Assembly: GCF_002831565.1 (NCBI RefSeq)
Contig: NZ_CP025096.1
Span: 992,001 to 1,056,000, forward strand
Source: Spirosoma pollinicola
GTDB taxonomy: Bacteria > Bacteroidota > Bacteroidia > Cytophagales > Spirosomataceae
Length of the DNA: 64,000 nt
Reading direction: 5' to 3'
Part shown: piece by piece, positions 37,188 to 44,593 of the stretch
How positions within the stretch are numbered: the stretch's first letter is position 1
Layout of the letters: the number at the start of each line of letters is the position of its first letter
The notes under the pieces: generated by a model
Seen by the model: the letters and a program-made list of their open reading frames with translations, nothing else
What the model was told of the DNA's origin: nothing
Database searches by the model: none
Program-made: the position numbers and the translations under genes

Positions 37188-37886
37188 TTAAGCCCGATTG
37201 TATACCTCAAGTACGGGTTCCCGCAAGGCGCGGCCCGCGCCAAATAGCACGAAGGCGATTGTATCTGCCAGAGTTTGCGGATTGACCCAGGCGGTAAAGT
37301 CGGCATCCGGCATCGCCTGACGGTTTGCAACGGTATCAATGACACTGGGCGCAATAACCGTAGAGACAATGTCATGTTCCTTCCCCGAAGCATTTATCAG
37401 GGTCGACAATTCGAACAGCAGTGATTTGGATAAGGTATAGGCAACCGCCTGCCGACCGAATTGGGCGTTCAGGGCTTGCCGGGCACCAATGAGTACGAAC
37501 CGTCCTCCGTTGGATTGGCTACTCATGTGGGCAAAAAGTGGCTGAATTACATGATAAGCTGTCTTGAAATTTACCGTCATCATGCTGTCGAGTAAGGCCC
37601 CATCCGTCTCCGTCAGTGAACCACCCGTATAACCTCCTGCCAACAGAATGGCTGCGTCGACAGGGCCATGATTGTGAATAACCCGTTGAATCAACGTCTG
37701 AACCTGGACTTCGTCGGACAGGTCTGTTTCGTATGTAAACAGCAGGTCTGAGAAGCCATGAATAAGGGCTTGAGGATTATCGTGGTACTGTCTCGTAGCA
37801 ATAACGAGATGCCCTTCATTCAGCAGGGTTTGTGTGACGACCCGGCCTAACCCGCCAGAAGCACCGGTTATGAAAATAGTAGCCAT
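37188..37886 (-). CDS. Short-chain dehydrogenase/reductase
   Basis: A 232-residue SDR with the nucleotide motif FITGASGGLGRVV (residues 5-17), a DLSD acidic turn, LAGGYTGG, and a catalytic region with Ser/Gln, Tyr and Lys in VAYTLSKSLLFEL (YxxxK). It ends in VFGAGRALREPVLEVY. Substrate is unknown. It is the first gene of a pair with NDH-2 and is divergent from the sigma-54 activator gene. A -24/-12-like sequence lies 69-84 bp upstream. Confidence 0.88.
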   Translation of the reverse strand: MATIFITGASGGLGRVVTQTLLNEGHLVIATRQYHDNPQALIHGFSDLLFTYETDLSDEVQVQTLIQRVIHNHGPVDAAILLAGGYTGGSLTETDGALLDSMMTVNFKTAYHVIQPLFAHMSSQSNGGRFVLIGARQALNAQFGRQAVAYTLSKSLLFELSTLINASGKEHDIVSTVIAPSVIDTVANRQAMPDADFTAWVNPQTLADTIAFVLFGAGRALREPVLEVYNRA

Positions 37887-37954
37887 GAGTACACAGGTAT
37901 GTTATGTCAAGAGCTAGTTGAAATCCGTTGAACGTCCAGCTCTGCAGTTTCTCT

Positions 37955-37970
37955 ATCTGCTATTGTGCCA
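37955..37970 (-). promoter_or_regulatory. Weak sigma-54-type promoter of the SDR-NDH-2 pair
   Basis: The minus strand reads TGGCACAATAGCAGAT. The -24 half (TGGCAC) is perfect; the -12 half keeps the G but has A for C. Its position, 69 bp before the SDR start, is suitable. It is supported mainly by the better matches at 35069 and 41787. Confidence 0.35.
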
Positions 37971-38228
37971 GTTTTCATTTTCGATCAGGGATTTTACAAA
38001 CAGGCTTTATTCGGCGATTAACGGCTGTTTACAACCAGCGAAAGAGGCTAGTCAACTGCACATACATCCAAATAACTCAGACTTTTAGTAGAATTCTCCA
38101 TTATTCCCGGGGTTCACCATAGGCCAAAAGGTGAACGTAATCAGGCTTGGTCGACAACAGGCTTCTCACCATCAACTGTTGTCCTAATGGGCTACTTCGA
38201 AGATGATTGGTGACCGTAGCAGAGCAAT

Positions 38229-38263
38229 CTGGAGAACTCCAGTAAATCTGGATTTTTCCACAG
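38229..38263. promoter_or_regulatory. Palindromic operator candidate between SDR and sigma-54 activator
   Basis: A perfect palindrome CTGGAGAACTCCAG (38229-38242) is followed by the imperfect dyad CTGGATTTTTCCACAG (38248-38263). They share the CTGGA(G)T core seen ahead of the HdeD-like and NTF2-like genes. They lie in the 626-bp divergent region 37887-38512, the remainder of which has no gene. Autoregulation of the activator is possible. Confidence 0.45.
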
Positions 38264-38512
38264 ATTGTCTGTAGGTTTATCAGGCTGGAGCGAACGTTTT
38301 GTGAAGAACCAGAGACAGCGGTAAATTAAATTTATCGTAAAAAAAACCCTACTTCCGGCTATACTAATCGGTCAGTAGTTAGTTAGATAACAACCAGCAA
38401 CTACCCGGCGATTAACGGATTACCTTTACTTATTACCCTGTTACGGGCGCAATTCTTGTAGTGTCGATATAAAGGCAGTCCGAGTTCAACCCTTCCCGGA
38501 TGTCCACAAACT

Positions 38513-40579
38513 ATGCAACAATACCTCAAGCCTCCTCTTTCCTCCACCTCAACGTGTCAGATACTAATCGTGGAAGATGAATACATCATCGCCAATGACC
38601 TGGGGTTGATTTTGCGCGTTGCCGGTTATCCCGTTCTGGGAGTTGCCGATTCTGTGGCCGAAGCCCTGACACTTATCGCCCGTCAAAGGCCCGATATGGT
38701 GTTGCTCGATATTTACTTGAAAGGAAAAGAAACGGGAATTGACCTGGCTAAACAGTTGGAGGACAAAGGGATTCCGTTCATCTATATCTCGGCCAATGAC
38801 AACAAAAGTGTACTGGAGCAGGTCAAGGCGACGCAGCCCAGCGGCTACATTGTGAAGCCGTTTCGGGAAAAAGATATATTGACAACGCTGGAAATCAGCC
38901 GGTACCGTCACGCACACAGCGTTGAGATGAGACTACGGGAGGAAAAAGCGCTGCAAATCAGCCTGACCGACGCCTTGTCAGCAATGGAAAGCTGGGAGCA
39001 GAAACTACTGAATGCGGCCAGGCTACTGCAACCCTACATACCGTTTGATTTTCTGACGATTCAGTACCAGAAAAAAGGTATTAACCACAGTTATAACTTC
39101 TACCAGATCGGGTTTGACGAATACAAAGCCCTCACCCTGAGCGATCTGCAACCAATGACGGGCATTCCTGCGGAACAACTGCTGGCGATGCAAACCGGAA
39201 TGCGCTTTGGTGAACCTGGCCGCTATAATGAAGAGGCCTTCGACGATTTTTGTCAAACTTATCGCTATGGGCAGGTTCTCGCCAAATCATTTCGGCTCCA
39301 GTCAGGGCTGGCTATGCCGCTACGAATGAATAGCAACGATTCGTTTGTGATCCTGTTTCTGAGTCGCAAACCCGATGTGTACCGTTCATCGCACCTTACC
39401 CTATTGGAACGGCTAGAACAGCCGATTGTTCTGATGCTTGAACGCGTATTGGCTTTTGAGGAGGTGGCCCGGCTCAGTGAACAGCTCCAGCGCGAAAAAA
39501 ATTATCTTCAGGAAGAGGTGAAAACAACCGCCAATTTCGAAGAAATCATCGGCCGAAGCCAATCTTTACTGCGGGTATTTGAGCAGGTAAATCAGGTTGC
39601 CTATACCGATACAACGGTGTTGATTCTGGGAGAAAGTGGTACCGGCAAAGAGCTGATTGCCAGAGCTATTCACAATCTATCTCCCCGAAGTGGCAAGATC
39701 TTGGTCAAAATAAACTGTGCTGCACTGCCCGCTACGCTCATCGAATCGGAGTTGTTCGGCCACGAGAAAGGAGCTTTTACGGGAGCTTTTGAGAAACGGA
39801 TTGGCAAGTTTGAACTGGCTCAGGAGGGTACCATTTTCCTGGATGAAATTGGGGAGTTGCCACTGGAGTTGCAGGCCAAGCTACTACGGGTGTTACAGGA
39901 AAAAGAAATCGAGCGAATCGGTGGCAAAACGCCTATAAAAACCGATGTGCGTATTATTGCCGCTACGAACCGTAGTCTGGAAAAAGAAGTGGCCGAAGGG
40001 CGCTTTCGGATGGATCTTTATTTCCGGCTCGCGACCTTCCCCATTATGTTACCGGCCCTGCGCGAACGGGCAGAGGACATTCCGTTACTGGCTAACTTCT
40101 TCGCTCAGAAATCAGCCCGAAAAATGGGAAAACAGTTTCGGGGTATTAACCCTTTGGTACTTGACGAACTGGTCAACTACGCCTGGCCGGGTAACATTCG
40201 GGAACTGGAAAACGTCATGGAACAGGCGGTAATTCTCAATGATGGGCAAACACCCCTCGAGTTAGGTCGGCCTTTAGTCAGCAATCTGTTTATGGCCAGC
40301 AGGCCCACCCTACCCCCGGAGAACGCAACTCGCGACGCTGAACAGTCTACCATTTCCCCGCCAAAAGACCTGAATGACATAAAGCAGATTCAGCTTCAAA
40401 CCGAACGGGAATATATTCTGGCGGTGCTCAAGCGCACCAATGGCCGCATTCGAGGCAGCAATGGCGCGGCTGAAGTACTCAATCTTAAACCAACAACACT
40501 GGAGTACCGAATGGATAAACTGGGTATTCGCAAAACCGTCGCCATTGACCCTAATACCCCTTCGACTGATTCGTACTGA
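38513..40579 (+). CDS. Sigma-54-dependent response regulator (REC-GAF-like-AAA+-HTH)
   Basis: A 688-residue transcription activator. The REC domain (about 15-130) has ED at 21-22, Asp66 in MVLLDIYLKG and Lys in YIVKPF. A GAF-like middle follows (about 150-330). The AAA+ sigma-54 interaction domain has Walker A GESGTGKE (about 372-379), the sigma-54 contact loop GAFTGA (about 419-424), Walker B GTIFLDEIGEL and AWPGNIRELENV. A Fis-type HTH (about 630-670: GSNGAAEVLNLKPTTLEYRM) ends the protein. It activates sigma-54 RNA polymerase from distant sites. Candidate targets and kinases surround it. Confidence 0.95.
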   Translation: MQQYLKPPLSSTSTCQILIVEDEYIIANDLGLILRVAGYPVLGVADSVAEALTLIARQRPDMVLLDIYLKGKETGIDLAKQLEDKGIPFIYISANDNKSVLEQVKATQPSGYIVKPFREKDILTTLEISRYRHAHSVEMRLREEKALQISLTDALSAMESWEQKLLNAARLLQPYIPFDFLTIQYQKKGINHSYNFYQIGFDEYKALTLSDLQPMTGIPAEQLLAMQTGMRFGEPGRYNEEAFDDFCQTYRYGQVLAKSFRLQSGLAMPLRMNSNDSFVILFLSRKPDVYRSSHLTLLERLEQPIVLMLERVLAFEEVARLSEQLQREKNYLQEEVKTTANFEEIIGRSQSLLRVFEQVNQVAYTDTTVLILGESGTGKELIARAIHNLSPRSGKILVKINCAALPATLIESELFGHEKGAFTGAFEKRIGKFELAQEGTIFLDEIGELPLELQAKLLRVLQEKEIERIGGKTPIKTDVRIIAATNRSLEKEVAEGRFRMDLYFRLATFPIMLPALRERAEDIPLLANFFAQKSARKMGKQFRGINPLVLDELVNYAWPGNIRELENVMEQAVILNDGQTPLELGRPLVSNLFMASRPTLPPENATRDAEQSTISPPKDLNDIKQIQLQTEREYILAVLKRTNGRIRGSNGAAEVLNLKPTTLEYRMDKLGIRKTVAIDPNTPSTDSY

Positions 40580-40628
40580 TGGAGTTCTAATGAATAGTGT
40601 ATTGAATTGTTATGGGTTCGTTCACCCT

Positions 40629-41207
40629 TTATTCACCCCGTCCCCAATAGATCATACCCCTGGCAACATCTACTTTACTGAGCACAGGCTGAGCGTGGCG
40701 ACTTAGGTGAGACTGGATGAGTGGGGCCAGACGGGACAACGTCATCTTTCCATAAAATCGGTGCCCGTCAACGAACAGCGCTGGCGTGGTCATGACGCCA
40801 AGCTGATGCCCATCGCGTCGGTCTGCTTCAATTCGATGATGCAGGTCTTCATCATCCAGATCTGTTAGAAACTGATGATACTGTAAGCCCAGACTAATGG
40901 CAAGCATAGAGAGTGTTGTTCGGGTAATGGTTGGCAGTGTAAATAACGCCTGATACATGGGCCAGAATTGCTCTTGCCGACGGGCGGCCTCTGCCGCTAG
41001 CGCTGCCATTCGGGATGCATCACTCCGTTCGTTGGGAAAGTGGCGGTAGGTATACCGAACCCGGCCATCGAATGCACTTACTACCGACGAGAGTAAGCTC
41101 CGGCTCCGGCGACACTGGCCGCAGGTGAAGTCACCAAACTCGGTTAACTCGATGGTTGGTGCCGGACCACCCATGTCAGCAGGGAAATTGGTTGCTATCG
41201 AATTCAT
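40629..41207 (-). CDS. DsbA-like thioredoxin-fold oxidoreductase
   Basis: A protein of about 192 residues from MNSIATNFPADMG (start at 41207; a start 9 codons upstream is possible). It has a thioredoxin fold with ELTEFGDFTCGQCRRSRSLL, giving a redox CGQC active site. A helical insertion (EAARRQEQFWPMYQALFTLP) and the cis-Pro loop VMTTPALFVDGHRFYG follow. No export signal is clear, so it may be cytoplasmic and resembles DsbA/FrnE-type proteins with a role in thiol redox. It lies 58 bp downstream of the NTF2-like gene in the same direction. Confidence 0.85.
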   Translation of the reverse strand: MNSIATNFPADMGGPAPTIELTEFGDFTCGQCRRSRSLLSSVVSAFDGRVRYTYRHFPNERSDASRMAALAAEAARRQEQFWPMYQALFTLPTITRTTLSMLAISLGLQYHQFLTDLDDEDLHHRIEADRRDGHQLGVMTTPALFVDGHRFYGKMTLSRLAPLIQSHLSRHAQPVLSKVDVARGMIYWGRGE

Positions 41208-41265
41208 AAACCCAAAAAAGAGAAAGTTGGTCAACCAGTGTCGTTGTTACGGAGAAGGCTATGCG

Positions 41266-41739
41266 TCAGTTGAGCGAAGGGAAGGCTGCGTATGTGGGAA
41301 AATAGGTCGTAGACTGAAACCGGTCCAGGTGCGTACTAACCTCCCCCATGTAGTAGTACGCGCTTACGATTTGCCCCCTCTGAATCCGGTAGAAATGAGT
41401 AAAGGGTGCGCTATACCAAAGCCCATTCGTTTCGCGCTGAAACTGGTAGGTGCCAATGATAATACCACCAATGGACGAGCCAATGACTTCACTGACAACT
41501 TCGTACCAGTCCGGATAGGTGCGGTCAAGCTGGCGCTGGTAGTTTCTGAAAAAATCGCGTCCCAGATGAGTGCCTGAGCAGACATGCCCATCGGCCAGTT
41601 TCCAGGTACATTGGGGATGAATAAAGGCAGGATCTTGTGTCAGAATCCAGTCGTTGAGCAAACGAACGTGGAGTTCCTCAATAAGGGTCGTCATAGACGG
41701 GCCAACAAGCCAGCGGAAGAAGATAATGAAGCGTTTCAT
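41266..41739 (-). CDS. NTF2-like (SnoaL-type) protein
   Basis: A protein of about 157 residues from MKRFIIFFRWLVGPS (start at 41739), with MTTLIEELHVRLLNDW further in (41691) as an alternative. The cone-shaped NTF2 fold is suggested by LHVRLLNDWILTQDPAFIHP, YPDWYEVVSEVIGSSIGGII and FTHFYRIQRGQIVSAYYYMG. Ligand or reaction is unknown. A strong -24/-12-like sequence ends 48 bp upstream and would place the transcript start near 41776, excluding the further upstream frame start at 41781. DsbA-like follows in the same unit. Confidence 0.75.
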   Translation of the reverse strand: MKRFIIFFRWLVGPSMTTLIEELHVRLLNDWILTQDPAFIHPQCTWKLADGHVCSGTHLGRDFFRNYQRQLDRTYPDWYEVVSEVIGSSIGGIIIGTYQFQRETNGLWYSAPFTHFYRIQRGQIVSAYYYMGEVSTHLDRFQSTTYFPTYAAFPSLN

Positions 41740-41786
41740 GAAGATTGGATTTGGGCGAATGACAAAACGATTTCTACCCAAAGCAA

Positions 41787-41802
41787 GTCAACTCCTGTGC
41801 CA
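41787..41802 (-). promoter_or_regulatory. Sigma-54-type promoter of the NTF2-like/DsbA-like unit
   Basis: The minus strand reads TGGCACAGGAGTTGAC. The -24 half (TGGCAC) and three bases of the -12 half (TTG) match the consensus at the correct spacing. It is the best match of the four candidates in this region. Confidence 0.55.
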
Positions 41803-41905
41803 CGAAACAGCTATCGGCTTTTGGGATTAGAAAATGGCCATTATGAAGTCTAAATCGCGACTTTCTCTATAAACGTCTGGCTGACAGACGAACTACAAGG
41901 CAGAA

Positions 41906-41974
41906 AAAACTCCAAAATAATGGATACATCCACCCTATAACTCCAATTTTCTAGAGTTTGCCGTTTCTGGAGTA
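41906..41974. promoter_or_regulatory. Putative enhancer cluster (TGGAGTTTT-type motifs)
   Basis: AAAACTCCA (41906-41914, complement of TGGAGTTTT), ACTCCAATTTTCTAGAGT (41940-41957, imperfect dyad) and CTGGAGT (41968-41974) lie between the divergent NTF2-like and TPR-kinase genes. The first is 104 bp from the sigma-54-like promoter at 41787-41802. The cluster could serve both directions. Confidence 0.45.
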
Positions 41975-42080
41975 CGGCTCACCAGGGCCGTTTGACCTGA
42001 ATGAAGGCAACCAAAACCGGAGCCATTTTTGTAAGGAGGACATTGAGCGTTTAGTGACGTCGGCGGTCCAGGGCAACCGC

Positions 42081-42096
42081 TGGCATTCCGAACGTA
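42081..42096 (+). promoter_or_regulatory. Weak sigma-54-like sequence before the first TPR kinase
   Basis: TGGCATTCCGAACGTA keeps TGGCA at -24 and G at -12 but lacks the following C. It is only 18 bp before the annotated ATG at 42114, leaving a very short leader. It is listed because the three neighbouring units carry similar sequences. Confidence 0.25.
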
Positions 42097-42113
42097 TTGT
42101 AGCTTACTAAATC

Positions 42114-44504
42114 ATGACAGCGTCAGTATACTTTTTCCCGTTTGTTCAGGCACGAATAAAGCCGATTGGCTCGGGACGATCAATCCAGTTCATCCGGTCA
42201 TCAATCCTCCGTTGGTCTTGCCCGTTTATATGGGTAAACGTTTGCCTTCTTTTTAGTTTATTAACGAGCCATCTGTCCGCTCAGGGACAAAATATTAACC
42301 GGCAGATGGCGAACCAGCTGCTGGCTCAACTGCCCAAAAGCCAGGCCGATACCGGCCGGGTACGAATCCTGTTCGAGCTGGGCAAGTATCAGCTGTTTAA
42401 ACCGGGCAATGTTCCCGCAGATCTGGAAAGAAGCCTGTCCTATTTGAACCAGGCGAAACATTTGAGCGATTCGTTGCACCTGCTGACATGGCAGCACGAA
42501 ATTGATGCTGTACGAGTGGCGAACTACCTGGAGGGGGCCAACAGCAAGGCCGCCTATGCGCTGTTTGATCAGTTAATCGCCGACTGCCGACGAACGGGCG
42601 ACCGGGCCTCCGAAGCCAACGCCCGCTTTCGTCTGGGCTTTTGCATTTCCTTTACCACCAAGAAGTACCCTGAGATCTTCGACAATTACAACCAGGCCAT
42701 CGCCATCTACCGGTCGCTTCACAACCAGAAACAGGAGTTACTGATCCTGCACGAAATTGCGGGGCTTCATACGAGTCTCGGGCAGTTGGATTTGGCCCAG
42801 AAGGAGTTCCTGACGATCCTGAAACGCTACAAAGCTATTGGCTATCCGAAACTTCACTATACCTACAACTGGCTGTCGACCATTAGCCGATTGAAAGGGG
42901 ATTTTAACAAAAGCCTTTTTTATTCCCTGCAATGCATCGAAAGCATGAACCGGACGGGCGATACGGTATCGGCAGCCAGTTTTTACGGCAATCTGGCTCA
43001 AATGTATTTTGAGTTGGGCAGGTACCGGCAGAGCAACGATTGGTACCGAAAAACGCTGGCCAAATGGCGTCAGGAAGGGTTGCCCAATTACGGGATGTAT
43101 AGTGCGGCTAACATCATTGTCCGGGATTTAATTGAACAGCATAAACCACAGGAAGCGCTTAAACTGATCAACGATCTGGTCACTCAGATTCCAACGATAA
43201 ATTTCATACAGAAGGGGTCGGTAGCGCAAAGTTTCGCATACAGTTATGATGCGCTGAAGAATGATAAACTAGCCGAAAAATACTACCTGGAAGCCATGCG
43301 GTGGTACATAGAGGCCAACCACGATTTCGAAATGTCGCGCAAGGCCCAGTTGGAAGTTGGTCGATTTTATGTGGAACGCAATCAGTTCAAAAAGGGCAAT
43401 TTTTATGTGAGGCCGCTACTGGTTGATTCGACAAAAAAGAACTCGCTTTCTCTGTTAAAGGATATTCACTTCATGCTGTTTAAAATCGACTCCGCAGTAG
43501 GCGATTACAAATCGGCGATTGCTCATTTTCGAATCCATAAAGCGTTGAATGATTCCATCTTCAACGAAACAAAAAACAATCAGTTCGATCAGTTGGAAGT
43601 CCAGTATGAGACGCAAAAGAACCGGCAAAATATAGTGCTTCTGGAGAAACAGAAAACACTTCAGGATGGGGAATTGAAACAGGCCAGACTTGTCCGTAAT
43701 GGCATTCTGGGCGGTTCGGTCCTCTTGTTGTGTTTGCTGGCCTTAAGTTATAATCGGTACCGGCTCAAACGACGCAGCAATCAACTTCTCGAAACGAAAC
43801 AACATGAGATAAACCGGAAAAACCAGACACTGGAAACCCTCCTGTCTGAACAGCAGCAACTGCTGACGGAGAAAGAATGGATGCTCAAGGAGATTCATCA
43901 CCGGGTAAAAAATAACCTCCAGATCATCACCAGCCTGCTCCATTCGCAGGGCGTGTTTCTTAAAGACGAAGCCGCTCAGTCGGCCATCCGCGAAAGTCAG
44001 AACCGGGTCCATGCGATGGCCCTGATTCACCAGAAGCTCTACCAGTCGGATCGGCTGGCGGCTATCCCGATGACTGGTTACGTGGCCGAGATTATCGACT
44101 ATCTGATTAAGTCCTTCGACCGGGAAGGCACCATTCGTAAAAAGATCAACGTAATACCGCTCGAACTGGACGTTACACTGGCGGTTCCGCTGGGATTGAT
44201 TTTGAACGAAGCAGTAACCAACTCCCTCAAATATGCCTTCATAGCGGGTAATCCGGGTCTCATCTGTGTAGAACTGACAGCGCAGGAAAATCACTACCTA
44301 TTGGTTGTAAGCGATAATGGCCGGGGTTTTCCTGCCGACTTCAACCCGCAGATGAGCCAGACTCTGGGCATGAGTCTGATGCATGGGTTGAGCAAGCAGA
44401 TCGGAGGAAGCCTGCAAATAGGTTCGAGTGACGATAAAGGGGTTGAGGTTCGACTTGAGTTCTCGGATGAGGTTGTTGGCAAAGAGTCGATAAACGCACT
44501 ATAA
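42114..44504 (+). CDS. TPR sensor histidine kinase, HisKA_2 type (first of three)
   Basis: A 796-residue protein. A hydrophobic export signal is near residues 42-60 (CLLFSLLTSHLSAQGQ), so the N-terminus is unusually long. TPR-like helical repeats follow (about 70-500, for example YNWLSTISRLKGDFNKSLFY). One TM helix lies at about 530-550. The HisKA_2 domain has EKEWMLKEIHHRVKNNLQII (His about 594) and SQNRVHAMALIHQKLYQSDR. The HATPase has LILNEAVTNSLKYAF, VVSDNGRGFP and TLGMSLMHGLSKQIGG. No regulator is fused. It is the first of three tandem paralogues. Confidence 0.92.
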   Translation: MTASVYFFPFVQARIKPIGSGRSIQFIRSSILRWSCPFIWVNVCLLFSLLTSHLSAQGQNINRQMANQLLAQLPKSQADTGRVRILFELGKYQLFKPGNVPADLERSLSYLNQAKHLSDSLHLLTWQHEIDAVRVANYLEGANSKAAYALFDQLIADCRRTGDRASEANARFRLGFCISFTTKKYPEIFDNYNQAIAIYRSLHNQKQELLILHEIAGLHTSLGQLDLAQKEFLTILKRYKAIGYPKLHYTYNWLSTISRLKGDFNKSLFYSLQCIESMNRTGDTVSAASFYGNLAQMYFELGRYRQSNDWYRKTLAKWRQEGLPNYGMYSAANIIVRDLIEQHKPQEALKLINDLVTQIPTINFIQKGSVAQSFAYSYDALKNDKLAEKYYLEAMRWYIEANHDFEMSRKAQLEVGRFYVERNQFKKGNFYVRPLLVDSTKKNSLSLLKDIHFMLFKIDSAVGDYKSAIAHFRIHKALNDSIFNETKNNQFDQLEVQYETQKNRQNIVLLEKQKTLQDGELKQARLVRNGILGGSVLLLCLLALSYNRYRLKRRSNQLLETKQHEINRKNQTLETLLSEQQQLLTEKEWMLKEIHHRVKNNLQIITSLLHSQGVFLKDEAAQSAIRESQNRVHAMALIHQKLYQSDRLAAIPMTGYVAEIIDYLIKSFDREGTIRKKINVIPLELDVTLAVPLGLILNEAVTNSLKYAFIAGNPGLICVELTAQENHYLLVVSDNGRGFPADFNPQMSQTLGMSLMHGLSKQIGGSLQIGSSDDKGVEVRLEFSDEVVGKESINAL

Positions 44505-44593
44505 TCAGTACGTTAAGCTGATCGTATTCTGATAAATATGATTGAAATTGCATAAGGAATACGAAAAGGGCTATCCCATATAGTCATTTGTCC

